This document shows, piece by piece, positions 22,783 through 32,667 of a stretch of 64,000 nt of DNA (position 1 is its first letter; each line of letters opens with the position of its first letter). The notes beneath the pieces were generated by a model. The model was not told the DNA's origin, ran no database searches, and saw nothing but the letters and a program-made list of their open reading frames with translations. The stretch comes from Magnaporthiopsis rhizophila. Lineage: Eukaryota > Ascomycota > Sordariomycetes > Magnaporthales > Magnaporthaceae. The stretch covers positions 136,419-200,418 of the forward strand of contig PYSS01000034.1 in assembly GCA_003049465.1 (NCBI GenBank), read 5' to 3'. A program made the translations under genes and the position numbers.

Positions 22783-24181
22783 CCCATCTCGGCTGGCCTT
22801 TTGTGATATATGCGGCAGCCATGGATGGGGAGCATGGGTTTTTGAAAAAGTCTGATTACTCGGTCTACGTCAGCTCTTTCCTCTTCCAGTTGGCTTTAGT
22901 AGTCTTTTTTCTCTGTTGTTCCTTATGACATATACCCACGTATTTGGTGTTCTCTTTTTTGTACGGCCCCTTCCCTTTTTTCTATGACGACGGTCAACGG
23001 TTGAAAGACATGGGGTCTGCGAATAGGGAGTAGTGTCGACGGCGCGTTGAGTGCTGAAGCGACATGCATTTATTATGTATACAAGGTTTTATGGGCTGGG
23101 CCCATTATTCCCCGAGAAGGACGCGCTAGAGCTCCCTTCCGTGTTTTCTCTTGTTACTTGTATCCTATGGTTGAGGTCTGTAGGATGGTTGGCCTAGTAC
23201 GGTAGAGGTAGGGAACCAGTGAAGAAAAAAAAAAAAACGCATAAGAATATTTGACAAGTTTCCTTTAGGATTGGCCTCGGCGCCGTCAGAATACATCGGA
23301 GCTGTCAAGGCTCCGAGTCCCGGTAGCTATAACCCTAACGACGCCGACGCGCACACATATGGGCTGATAGGCTGTTTTATTGGCCTTTTGAGAAGGCCGT
23401 GTTGTGGGGCTCAGGGAGCTACGACCGGCGCCAAGACGGCGTTTGATAAGATCAGTCCTTTCAAGTCTTTGGTTTTGGCGTCATATCCGGTTTCCAAGCC
23501 CGTATCGGGGCTCCGGGTGGGGGTCACCGAGCGGCCCAGGCCGAGGGAGCCATTCGCGCTGGAGGAATATTGGACAGGGGCAGGCAAGCAGGCACGGCTT
23601 TCGATCCGCTTTTGTATTATAGACGTACTGCGCCACCTCCTCTTTTTCTATCTGATGTTTGTCATGGCATCGTATCCATTATCCGTTTGCAGCCAACCAA
23701 AGTTGAATGGGGTATGTATGTGTGTCTTTTTGGAGTGTCTAGGAAGGCCGTGGGGCTTGGCAAGAGAGGAAATGAACCACGGAAAGCAACGGGTTTTTAC
23801 CGACACAAGCGAGCGCCGAGGCTCGGCGTCTCTCGGCGTATTATGGACGCAGAAACTTGGCTTCGGGCTTTGAGTGATGCACAAGGGAGGGGGAGATGGG
23901 GAAAGATCTACATCCGTGCGGAAGCATGTAAGGGAGGATGTGATGACCTAAGCGCAAATAGGGTTATGTTGCTCTGCTTCCAGTTTAAAAAGGGGGGGCC
24001 AGGCGCCTTGGGACGGTCGGGGGAGGCTTTTGTGGGCGTTTCTTGGTGTTTTTTTGGTGAACCGTTGGAAATCTTTGCCGGTTTAGCGAGGAAATCGATC
24101 GATTATACATCAGCCTCCCTGTGAGTAAGGCGGCGTAAAACAAAAGGCCACCCATGTTACGTCGGCTTCACTAACAGAGAG
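22783..24181. other. 1.4 kb intergenic between kinase and Dabb genes
   Basis: Contains an A14-type run near 23223-23236. Open frames of 180-200 codons here overlap each other and have no recognisable domain, so they are left out. Confidence 0.5.
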
Positions 24182-24636
24182 ATGGAAGACATTTTAGAAA
24201 CCGCCCGCTCAAAAATGGCCACCCCACGAATCCACCGAGTGACGCTGTTCAAGCTGCCGGACCCCGAGGCGCAACGGAAGCTGCTGGAGGCGTATGAGAC
24301 TCTGGGGAGGGAGCAGTCCAAGGTATGTGCTACTTACCTACCTACACACACATATATATATAAACTGTAAATCGCAGAACTTGACCTCATCTGCGACAAA
24401 AACAGGACGGCAAGCCATACCTACTGTACCTCTGCGCGGGCGCGGCGACCAGCCCGGACATGCGGGCGCAGGGCTTCACGGTGGCGGCCAAGACCGAGTT
24501 CGCGAGCGAGGAGGATGTTCGCTTTTACGACGAGCAGTGCGCGGCGCACGGGGCGCTCAAGAAGATGTCCATGACGCTGGGGCTGGCCGAGAAGCCGCTG
24601 ACCATGTCGTTTAGCGGGTCGCCTCTGATATCGTGA
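24182..24636 (+). CDS. Small stress-responsive alpha/beta-barrel (Dabb) protein
   Basis: Exon 24182-24322, intron with GTATGT donor and CAG acceptor, exon 24406-24636; 123 residues from the first ATG, or 112 from the ATG at 24215 (MATPRIHRVTLFKLP), which fits the family better. Dabb proteins are small dimeric ferredoxin-like barrels. Features seen are RVTLFKLPDPEAQRKLLEAY at the start, DGKPYLLYLCAGAA, a KTEFASEEDVRFYDEQCAAH segment and a C-terminal MTLGLAEKPLTMSF. The family's fungal members are mostly uncharacterised; some relatives are heat- or salt-induced, and some are polyketide cyclases. No biosynthetic cluster surrounds it, so a general stress role is the more likely reading. Confidence 0.72.
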
Positions 24637-24905
24637 TGGACGTCGCTGCTGCCTACTGCCTGCTGCGTGCCTGTCCTTGGCGTGCATTCGGCCCACAATT
24701 TCTTTTTGGTGTGGCCGTTGGCATATCACCCATGGAAATACCTAGACTCTGGTCTCCAACAACCCAGAAAACAGCCGGGAAGCGGTGGTCTGGATCGTGT
24801 ATATAGAGCTGCTTGCCTGCTCCCTCTCTCTGCGGATACATTTGATTCGATTTAGACATTTCGGCCCTCCCAAGCAGCGGCATTTCGCCCCAAACTACGC
24901 CCACG

Positions 24906-25799
24906 ATGTACGTCTTGACAGAGCTCGCCGACGGCCCCAAGGACGTCGTCGACCCCAGGCATCGCAGAATCTATTTCGAGGGGGCGCAGAGCACCGTCGT
25001 GAATCTCCTCCGCCAGGCCTGGACCAGCAAGGTCTCGGACGAGAAGCTGCAGACTGTCGGGGGTGCAGCAGACATACGCCGACTGGATAAGGAACGACTT
25101 CAAAAACTCAAACGCCGCGCAGGAAATGGTCTCGCCCCACGCCGAGGTCGCTAGATTAGAGCGCAACCCGGACAAGGACCAGGTCGACAGCGCGTGGAGA
25201 AAGCAACTGATTGAGCAGTGTACGTGCGTGATGCTTCTTTGTTTGTGTTTGCTTGCTGCTGACCGCGCCTTGCAGACGCGCACCTCTTCTACGACATTGG
25301 AAACATGATACAGGAGGTCAACTGCCAGATGGGCCACTACCACCCGCCCGCCCACGACTCATTGGTCCTGAACTACCCGTCGCCCGCTGGCACCCGGGGC
25401 ATCGTCACCATCCAGCGTTGGGACAAGAACGTGCTCATCTTGCCAGCATTCCTGGACAAGGGCGTCAGCATCACGGCGTCCCGGTTTGTAGACGAGAAGA
25501 GGGATCCCGTTGCCGCGCCGGCGGGCGAGGAGGGCGTTGAGGGCGTGGTGAGCGTCACGATGGGTCGGTTTACTGAAAACGAGGATTTGGCCTGGTTTGT
25601 CAGGGCGGATATGGATGTCAGGTTCGAGGTTCACGTAGATGTGGAGGACGGAGACGGAGACGGAGACGGCGTCCAGAGAACTGGCGTTGCGGCCGTCTTT
25701 GCCGTCGGGCCTCTGTGTCTCGATTCTCACGGCGAGCCGTCTCTCTGTAACCACGAGGATTTGGGGGCTGGGGTAGAGCAGACAGTCACTGAGGACTGA
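24906..25799 (+). CDS. Unrecognised protein gene with a one-base frame break
   Basis: Two exons, 24906-25219 and 25276-25799 (donor GTACGT, acceptor CAG, junction forming EQYAHLFYDIG). Exon 1 changes frame by one base at the G5 run 25059-25063: before it the frame reads MYVLTELADGPKDVVDP through KVSDEKLQTVG, after it VQQTYADWIRNDFKNSN. With one G fewer, the lengths add to 279 codons (278 residues) with intact phase throughout. The protein has no signal peptide or membrane span. Motifs include MIQEVNCQMGHYHPPAHD, GIVTIQRWDKNVLILPAF and an acidic (GDGD)n-like patch before the end. I do not recognise the family. The break is most simply a sequencing error in a homopolymer, but a real null allele is possible. 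Confidence 0.6.
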
Positions 25800-25952
25800 G
25801 AGAACATGTGATGTGTGTGCTACCTTGTCAGGGGTCAAAGCACCAACAGCCGCAAACCCTACTCCCATCCCCACACCACCCACACAAATTCTAGGTACGG
25901 TCATATAACGCCACTCGGGACCACATCATCCAACAAATCCAGGCGATACACA

Positions 25953-26024
25953 TCCGATATGGTGTAGTGGCTAACATCCGGCACTCTCACTGCCGAGCCC
26001 GGGGTTCGATTCCCCGTATCGGAG
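25953..26024 (+). tRNA. tRNA-Glu(CTC)
   Basis: Acceptor stem TCCGATA pairs with TATCGGA, discriminator G. Anticodon stem CGGCA with TGCCG; anticodon CTC. The D arm (GTGTAGTGGCTAACATC) and T arm (CCGGGGTTCGATTCCCCG) are intact and carry the A and B boxes. No intron. It is 5 bp upstream of tRNA-Lys. Confidence 0.96.
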
Positions 26025-26029
26025 CCATC

Positions 26030-26102
26030 GCCCGGTTAGCTCAATCGGTAGAGCGTGAGACTCTTAATCTCAAGGTTGCGGGTTCGACCCCCGCATCGGG
26101 CT
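26030..26102 (+). tRNA. tRNA-Lys(CTT)
   Basis: Acceptor stem GCCCGGT pairs with ATCGGGC, discriminator T. Anticodon stem TGAGA with TCTCA; loop CTCTTAA gives anticodon CTT. The T arm is TGCGGGTTCGACCCCCGCA. No intron. Its 5' end lies 5 bp after tRNA-Glu with no T run between them. Confidence 0.96.
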
Positions 26103-26141
26103 CAATTCCCGATGCGCCTGTGGCACACAGGTCATCAACCA

Positions 26142-26167
26142 TTTTTTGGTCTTTTTTTTTTTTTTTT
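26142..26167 (+). terminator. Pol III terminator of the tRNA pair
   Basis: T6 at 26142-26147 followed by T16 at 26152-26167. It is the first T run after either tRNA and would end a joint Glu-Lys transcript. Confidence 0.75.
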
Positions 26168-26435
26168 GTTTTTTATTGTTAATACTAGGTTGTGCTTACA
26201 CCTCCGTGGCCACAGCGATTCGCTTTACCCTGACTGACTTGCTGATTTAGTGCTGTTTTACCTGGCCGCGAATACCCGATGGCGGGGTTATTACCCTCGG
26301 GAATTTTTTTTCAAACCTACCAGACTGACATCATGGATTAGCGTAAAAGCAGGCTAAGTCGCCATGTCGTAGCAATCGAGGACGGGCAACTGGACACTCT
26401 GAAAACACTCAGTCCAGTCCAGTGACATCGCCAAA

Positions 26436-27417
26436 ATGACCTCCACAGTGGACATGCAGGGCAACCCCGCCCACCTCCTCCCGCCCTCGTGGAAGACGCA
26501 GGTGACGGCGTGGCTGGCCGAGGACACGCCCTCGTTCGATATTGGCGGCTTCGTGGTGGGCGAGAAGGCCAGCACGGCCACGCTGCTGTGCAAGGCCGAG
26601 GGCTTCCTGGCGGGCGCGCCCTTTGTCGACGAGGTGTTTGCCCGGTGCGGCTGCACCGTCAAGTGGGCCTTTATCGAGGGCGCCCACCTCGACCCTCACA
26701 AGGGGCCCGACAGCGACGGCGGCCGCCTCCGGGTGGCGACCGTGACGGGCCCCGCGCGCGGCATCCTCCTCGGCGAGCGCGTGGCGCTCAACGTGCTGGC
26801 TCGCTGCTCGGGCATCGCCACGGCGTCGCGTCGGCTTGTCGACGCCCTGCGCCGCGCCGGGTTTCGCGGCCACGTCGCCGGCACCCGCAAGACCACTCCC
26901 GGGTTTCGGCTGGTCGAAAAGTACGGCATGCTCGTCGGCGGCGCCGACATGCACCGCGTCGACCTGAGCTGCATGGTCATGCTCAAGGACAACCACGTCT
27001 GGAGCCGCGGCTCCATCAAGGACGCCGTCGCCGCCGCCCGCGCCGCCGCCGGCTTCAGCCTAAAGATCGAGGTCGAGGTGCAGTCGGAGGCCGAGGCCGA
27101 CGAGGCCATCGGTGCGGGCGCCGACGTCGTCATGCTCGACAACTTTACGCCCGAGGGCGTCAGCGCTGCCGCCCAGAGCATGAGGGACCGGTGGAGGGGA
27201 AAACGAGAGTTTCTGCTCGAGGTGTCGGGAGGGCTGACGCCAGCGAATGCTGCTGCGTACTCGTGCGAGCGTGAGTTTTTTTTTTCTTGCCTCCTTTGCT
27301 GTGGCGTGTTTGCTTACTTACCTCTTCATCCACTCTACAGACATCGACATCATGTCGACGAGCTCGATCCACCAGGGGGTCCCTCACATTGACTTTTCCC
27401 TCAAATTAGATCATTGA
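26436..27417 (+). CDS. BNA6: Nicotinate-nucleotide pyrophosphorylase (quinolinate phosphoribosyltransferase)
   Basis: Exon 26436-27270, donor GTGAGT, acceptor CAG, exon 27341-27417; 303 residues. The enzyme joins quinolinate and PRPP to give nicotinate mononucleotide, CO2 and PPi, the last step of de novo NAD synthesis from tryptophan. Diagnostic segments are LLGERVALNVLARCSGIAT, AGTRKTTPGFRLVEKYGMLV (with the catalytic R and K residues), GGADMHRVDL, MVMLKDNHVW, IEVEVQ, ADVVMLDNF and FLLEVSGGLTPANAA. The splice forms HIDIMSTSSIHQGVPHIDFS, the conserved C-terminus. Length fits the family. It is convergent with the Mpv17 gene 225 bp away. Confidence 0.95.
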
Positions 27418-27641
27418 TAGGGCCTGGTGCCTCAAATCCCGTCTCACCGTCAAACTGTAGTGGTATAACGTGATGCAGGCTTCCGTTGTGTCTCTGCGTG
27501 ACAGGACGGTGTCTCAGAGGCTCGTCATGTATGTCTAGCTAGTTCTAGGTCGTCGTCCAAGACAAGAAAAAAAAAAGATTGTTACATGCCATCCTCCCAA
27601 AGGCAATGCAAGCTCCAGCTGGCCAACATACTCCCTTTACC

Positions 27642-28429
27642 TCAACGACCCGCGGCAAACATGCTCACGTAGACGCCCCAAGCCACGCCCGCCAGCCCCC
27701 CAACAAGGTTCCTCGTCGCGACCGTCTTGACGAAGGCAAAGTTGACCAGGCTGACGAGTGGCCAAAGCCTCCAACCCGCCACCAGCAGCGGCACGAACTC
27801 GGCCGCCGCCTTGGCCCGCACGTCCTCCCACCGCACGGCCGAGTAGTCGATCGCGCTCCCCGGCCCGGACGCCAGGAACGCAAGGCTTTCGGCCGGCGAT
27901 GCGGGCCGGTGCGCCATGGCCGCCTGGACGGAGTGCAGGAACACGCTGAACATGACCGTGTTGAGCGCCGCGCCCACCGTCTGGTCCAGCACCAGCTTGG
28001 CCGCCGTGTTGCCGACGCTGAGCTTCTCGGCGGCGGGCTCGCCGCCCTTGCGCTGCTGCTTGCGATCCGCCGCCGGCGCCGGGGACGGGGACGGGGACGC
28101 GCTGTTGCCGCTGCTGCCGCCGCTGCTCGGGAAGCTCTGCTCGAGCAGCTCCTGCCACAGGAAGTTGGGTGGCGTGCTAACGATGGCGTAGAGGGCGAAT
28201 TGGAACAGCGGCACCCAGTCTAGCACGAACGGTTCCTGCGTGTTCAGGGGGGTCTTAGCTTTGATGTCGCGGACACGAGACGGTAAACATAAGCGAGTCG
28301 GTCGGTATGTGAAAAGCAGGGGTTGGTTGCTACATTGCTCTTGTAGGCCCCGAGCGCCTGCGCGATCAGGTTGGACGTGGCGGCCAGCACGGTGGACTGG
28401 ATGGTGGCTGTTACTATAGGGGAGGACAT
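27642..28429 (-). CDS. Mpv17/PMP22 family membrane protein
   Basis: Exon 28429-28334 (MSSPIVTATIQSTVLAATSN), donor GTAGCA (weak), acceptor GCAG, exon 28235-27642; 229 residues. Mpv17/PMP22/Sym1 proteins are four-helix integral membrane proteins of peroxisomes or the inner mitochondrial membrane, possibly channels. Supporting motifs are LIAQALGAYK, DWVPLFQFALYAIVSTPPNF, LWQELLEQ, VLDQTVGAALNTVMF, WEDVRAKAAAEFVPLLVAGW and RLWPLVSLVNFAFV, the last being the family hallmark. A Ser/Pro/Gly-rich, charged insert (about residues 65-100) separates the first two helices from the rest. Among paralogues this resembles the peroxisomal group more than yeast Sym1, but I cannot settle that by eye. Confidence 0.85.
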
Positions 28430-29143
28430 CTTGGCTGGTATGTAAAAAATTGGGGTATAAAAGTTTTGCACGGTGGTTGGTTGTGAGCTTGCTGTGACTT
28501 CGGGAATGTTTTGGGAGCAGAATCCACAGAGATTTCGAGATGCGATCCGGAGGGGGGGTTATTTGTGGACCTGTCGGACGCATGAGAAATTAAATTGGCG
28601 GGTAGCATCGCGTCATCCCACGGCACTAAAGGTCAATCCCGGATGCTTTTATGGGTAGTGCAAGCCAGGTGGGTTTGGCTGGGGTAGCAGTTCGCCCTAG
28701 GCTCCTTGCGGCGGGAGCCAGCCGCGCACTCGCAGCCAGCCAGCGCAGGCGGCCAGGGAGGATAACGCCTGGCGGGCCCCTGTGTACCGCCTCTCTCGAT
28801 ACTCAGGCCTTGGGCGTGTATATAAGTCTGCCACCACGGGAAGCCTCCCTGCCACACAGGCGCCGGTCCCGAGTCCGGGACAGTGGGTATGTCCAGCAGT
28901 CTGCCGGCCAAGACACATTTTAGACAGGACAGTTGTTGCTTAACTAGGTACGTATAATTGGCCATCGCGGTCGCTCCCCACCGCATATCTTGCTCCAAGC
29001 CCAACTCCGATCGTCATCACCCCAGCCACCCGAGAAAGAGTTGGTCCCGAGGACGGTGAAGTTCTCTGATCTCGAGCAGCAAATAGAGCCTGGCCAGCGA
29101 CGCGCCGGACGGGAGGAGTTGGAATGGCCGGGATCGATCTAGT
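28430..29143. other. Intergenic: Mpv17 promoter
   Basis: 714 bp between two minus-strand genes. No supported gene, RNA or repeat. Confidence 0.5.
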
Positions 29144-29677
29144 TCAATCCCGTCTCCTACCAGTAGCCTCATGGTGATTGTCCCATGCCACTTTTGCGCC
29201 GAGTTTGTGTAGCACTTTATTCAACTTTTGTACCTTGTCCAAGTTTTTGGAAAGATTCGGCTGTTGTTTCGGCGGAGGTGGTTTGGTCCGAGGGGCAGAG
29301 GGCCCATCGCCGCGGTGATCCTTCTTGCCGGCCGAACTGAGGGCGGCCTTGAGCTTGTTCGGATCCCAATATTGCTGTATTACTACGAGCCCGGATGTAT
29401 TGGGTATGGACTTGCAGATGGGATCCGTCCAGTGTGCCGCTTCCTCAGGGGGTTCGAACGTGAGGACGAATCCCTTGAACGATTGGCTCCAGTACACCGT
29501 GCGTACCGACGCAGGGAGCACAAACCGGACCGAGACATCGCTTGTCTTGGCAAAGAGCTTGCGATCCTCGATGCTCTTCCGGTATTCTTCGGCCTGCTCC
29601 TTGGTTTCGAACTTGAGCTGGGCCGTCGCGGGCTTGGAGATTTCGAATGTGACTTTGACGCGGGCTTCGGCAGGCAT
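29144..29677 (-). CDS. Orphan 177-residue protein
   Basis: Intronless frame starting MPAEARVKVTFEISKPAT. The N-terminal 100 residues read like a compact alpha/beta domain (VKVTFEI, then LKFETKEQAEEYRKSIED, SVRFVLPASVRTVYWSQSF, GFVLTFEPPEEA). The C-terminal third is basic and proline-rich (APRTKPPPPKQQPN), followed by a possible short helix (LSKNLDKVQKLNKVLHKLG). There is no signal peptide or membrane span. I do not recognise the family. The regular hydrophobic pattern and balanced composition favour a real gene over a chance frame; an RNA-binding-like fold is only a guess from the strand pattern. Confidence 0.55.
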   Translation of the reverse strand: MPAEARVKVTFEISKPATAQLKFETKEQAEEYRKSIEDRKLFAKTSDVSVRFVLPASVRTVYWSQSFKGFVLTFEPPEEAAHWTDPICKSIPNTSGLVVIQQYWDPNKLKAALSSAGKKDHRGDGPSAPRTKPPPPKQQPNLSKNLDKVQKLNKVLHKLGAKVAWDNHHEATGRRRD

Positions 29678-30577
29678 GTCGGAATGTCGCGTGGACTCGG
29701 GCCCGTAGTCAATTACAATAGCTCCGCTACACCCCAGAAAGTGGGGGTTTACCGAATCCTCTGCTACTCTTTGCGGGAAGGCTGGGCTGGAGAAGTTGAT
29801 ATGCCGTCTGAGTAATAGGCGATCTATGTAAAGAGTACTTTGAGCTCCGGACAGGAAGGCTAGTTAGGGTACGCAAACAATCTTGAGCTGAGTTTTGTTG
29901 TAGATGGGATAGGAAATGCATTATATACAATAGGCAGGCTGCTCTCCATGCAGTGCTGACAGGTAAGGCTGCTGCTGCTGCTTCAAGCTCGAGTGATCAA
30001 GCCAATAGAATCCCGCTGTCGCCAATATATATTGGTCGCATATGCGAGGATAGTATTCCACTGTAACCCACACGGAAACCCACCACTGGACGGTCGCTAC
30101 GTGTTTTCCCTGCGCACTTGCCATTATTGCCCGCGGAGATCCTCCACCCGGCCGAAGGAACATCGGCGTCTCCGTGGAATATATTCGGAATGGAGGGTGG
30201 CCTTATCATATACCTGCCAGCGACCGCAATGGCTGCTGGGTCGCTGGCCGTGCGGCTGAAGTCAGACAAAGGCGCAACGGCTATCACAGAGGCGACGAGG
30301 ACTTGCCAAGCACGTCGTATCTTCGCCCTTGAAACCACCATCTCCAGAGGGGAAACAGCAGCAGCACCGGCGGGATAAAGAAAGCCGTCTGTGGACGCAA
30401 ACGCTCAGTCCTGACATGGAGAAATGCCGTCGCGAAACCGACGCATCAACTACGAAACATGAATTTAGATATTGAGCAGCATGCGGCAGACAGCCACGCC
30501 GTGGAGGTAACCCGGGAGACACGCGCATGAAAGTATAGCCCCTATATCAACACTCGGGATTACTCCCTAACGGTTGA
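29678..30577. other. 0.9 kb intergenic, divergent promoters
   Basis: Lies between the orphan gene (minus) and the DUF6594 gene (plus). Probably includes the unresolved 5' end of the DUF6594 gene. Short frames here have no family resemblance. Confidence 0.5.
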
Positions 30578-31585
30578 GCAGCTCCGGCGCCCCCAACGGG
30601 GGAAGATGCCGCCAGCGTCGACGGGGGACGTAGCATCGCATCCCGAGCCGGCGACCGACGCAGCGTCGAATCCCAGCCGGCCCGCCGCAGCGGCAGCTTC
30701 GAAAGCGGCCGGAGCGACGTGCGACGGACGGACAAGGACATCGATCCTAACAATCCAGGACCCTGGACCGTAAATTACCACTTGCGTAACCTTCTCGTGG
30801 AGGTTAAACGACCCCACCGTCCGAGCTCCGGAGGTGACGGGGGCGAGAGGCGGTTCAAGATCAGCTTCGCCGAAGTGCAGCGGATGAGGATACGGAAGCT
30901 GCAGTGCAAACTCGTCCGCGACGTTGTCCGGATGCGCAATCTCCGCCACGAGGTAGATGGCTGGGAAGAGACGCTGGAGCAGTACAGTGAGCTGAGCCCC
31001 CCGCCTCGCCTCGATTCTCTGCAGAGGGTCGGGAAATGTGGGCTAACGTTGGCGTGTGCGTACGTAGTCAAGGCGTTGCAGGACTATGACTACATGGAAT
31101 CACGCAGCAAGTTGGGGCGGGACCCATTCGTCGCCTCGGGCGAATACTGGATTGACAACTACGTTCTCAACGCTTGCATCGCCAACGAGGGCCACAGCCC
31201 CGCCGACGATGTGCAGAAGGTTGAGGCCCTGGGTAGATGGGAACGCCAGGGCGACGAGATCGTGGAGCAAATCTGCGGGACGCGCCCCGGCAACCTGTCC
31301 AAGGCATGGTGGAACAGCTTCAGGAAACGGGCCACGCTCGCTGGCTTGGGCGGCCTGTTTCTCGTCGGCCCCATGTGGCTGATGGTCCTGCGGAATAGCC
31401 TGTACGCCTCTCTCATATCGACAACGGCCTTCGTCACCGGCTTCGGCCTCATCATGGCTTACCTCCTCGAGGAGGGAAGGGACGTCCTGGCTAGCACCGC
31501 CGCGTACGCCGCGGTGCTCGTCGTGTTCGTGGGAACCAGCCAGGCAGGTGGTAGCGCCACGTCCAGCGTGGCGACTGCTTCCTAG
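30578..31585 (+). CDS. DUF6594-type fungal membrane protein, 5' end unresolved
   Basis: The frame is open from 30578 to the stop at 31583-31585, but has no ATG before 30884. The family plan is present: an N-terminal helical part (FAEVQRMRIRKLQCKLVRDV, then LEQYSELS), a middle with LGRDPFVASGEYWIDNY and RPGNLSKAWWNSFRK, and three C-terminal membrane spans (LAGLGGLFLVGPMWLMVL, LISTTAFVTGFGLIMAYL, STAAYAAVLVVFVGT). DUF6594 proteins are common in filamentous ascomycetes and have no known biochemical role. Upstream sequence GPWTVNYHLRNLL looks coding, so an upstream exon or a frame error is likely. Candidate upstream exons ending at donor 30507 do not match the phase. ATG 30606 opens a different frame ending at 30773. 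Confidence 0.7.
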   Translation, partial: AAPAPPTGEDAASVDGGRSIASRAGDRRSVESQPARRSGSFESGRSDVRRTDKDIDPNNPGPWTVNYHLRNLLVEVKRPHRPSSGGDGGERRFKISFAEVQRMRIRKLQCKLVRDVVRMRNLRHEVDGWEETLEQYSELSPPPRLDSLQRVGKCGLTLACAYVVKALQDYDYMESRSKLGRDPFVASGEYWIDNYVLNACIANEGHSPADDVQKVEALGRWERQGDEIVEQICGTRPGNLSKAWWNSFRKRATLAGLGGLFLVGPMWLMVLRNSLYASLISTTAFVTGFGLIMAYLLEEGRDVLASTAAYAAVLVVFVGTSQAGGSATSSVATAS

Positions 31586-31773
31586 AGCTATATATAGCCC
31601 TGGTGGTATCGGATCAGCCCAGGAAGGGGGTAAGCTGCTACTCGGAAGGCGTTCCTTTCCCGACGGCGAGAGACGGGCGGTTCGACTGGCCGTTCGCTTA
31701 GTGTAGAAGCAAGTAAGTACCTTATCGGGTCAGCAACCAACGACATGATATGAGTAGTTTCTGTTGTACACAC

Positions 31774-31802
<29 letters not shown>
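31774..31802. repeat. Poly(A) homopolymer, 29 bp
   Basis: Uninterrupted A run about 190 bp after the DUF6594 stop codon. No associated element seen. Confidence 0.85.
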
Positions 31803-31805
<3 letters not shown>

Positions 31806-32415
31806 GATGTAAGAGAGTATAAGTATCTCTTCAAGTGCTGTTGTCCTACCGACCTCCGTAAAAGGAAATCTTTTATGGGCCAAATCACAGTGTGTTTGTT
31901 GCAACCTCAAGGTACCGATCTAGAGAGGAAAATGTGGTGGAGATACCAGGTTTGTAACGTACCTATTTGGGTCAAGAACTTTGGCCGATACCTGGGAGCT
32001 GGGCTAAATTTGGTAGGCGTACGAGAACCTTACATAACCCCGAGCTGATTTGCTAAAGCGAAGTGCAATCGCGCAGCGCCCGGTAGGACAACAGCACCCG
32101 AAGGGATGGACCATGGAACATAGACTGAGATGGAGCATGGGGGGGCAAGTCACCACTTATTAACGCCTTGGCGACCGGTTGGCTGCAACAACCGGTGCTC
32201 GAGCCCTCTGATGTATTGAGCATAGCTACTTGTCCCGCCGGTAGTAGGGGAAATCTACAGTGCCTAAGGGTGCTAGGCCGACCTAGGGGTCGGTAGCGGG
32301 CGTCTCCTGCAGACCAGCACACTCGGGCGTCTTCTAACGCCCGCTTCAGTTCCACGAAAAGGAAAAAGGTATTGTATAACAAGGCGCCGCCCAATATCGC
32401 TCCCGGCCCTCTACT

Positions 32416-32446
32416 GTAAATAAGAGTAAATAAGAGTAAATAAGAG
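32416..32446. repeat. 10 bp direct repeat, three copies
   Basis: Three consecutive copies of GTAAATAAGA / TAAATAAGAG in AT-rich spacer downstream of YIF1. Confidence 0.8.
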
Positions 32447-32667
32447 AACAAACACCCTGTGCAATGTTTACCACGGATGGGGGTAGGGCACGAGAAAACA
32501 TGTCCCCACATCATACAAGCAACCCCTAGCATGGGCCGCCGACTCCCTCCTCTACAACAGTCACCTCGCCACTCCCGACCTCAGACTCAAGACCGCGACT
32601 TGATCCCGGTCGAGCCGTCCGAACGCTCTCGTTCAAGTCTGTCTGAAGCGCCTTCTCCCTGCGCCTC

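Larger units (their letters stand above)
31586..32667. other. 1.1 kb intergenic with A tract and short tandem repeat
   Basis: Between convergent genes. Holds the A tract at 31774-31802 and three copies of a 10 bp unit near 32416-32446. A 159-codon minus-strand frame (32053-32532) spans this repeat and is judged non-coding. Confidence 0.5.

Noticed and set aside
26489..27274. 261-codon Arg/Gly-rich plus-strand frame
   Set aside because: Out-of-frame shadow of BNA6.
31774..31802. A tract as a retroposon tail
   Set aside because: No reverse-transcriptase remnant, no Pol III box upstream and no flanking duplication could be seen.
32053..32532. 159-codon minus-strand open frame
   Set aside because: Its sequence covers a 10 bp tandem repeat and AT-rich spacer; no recognisable motif.
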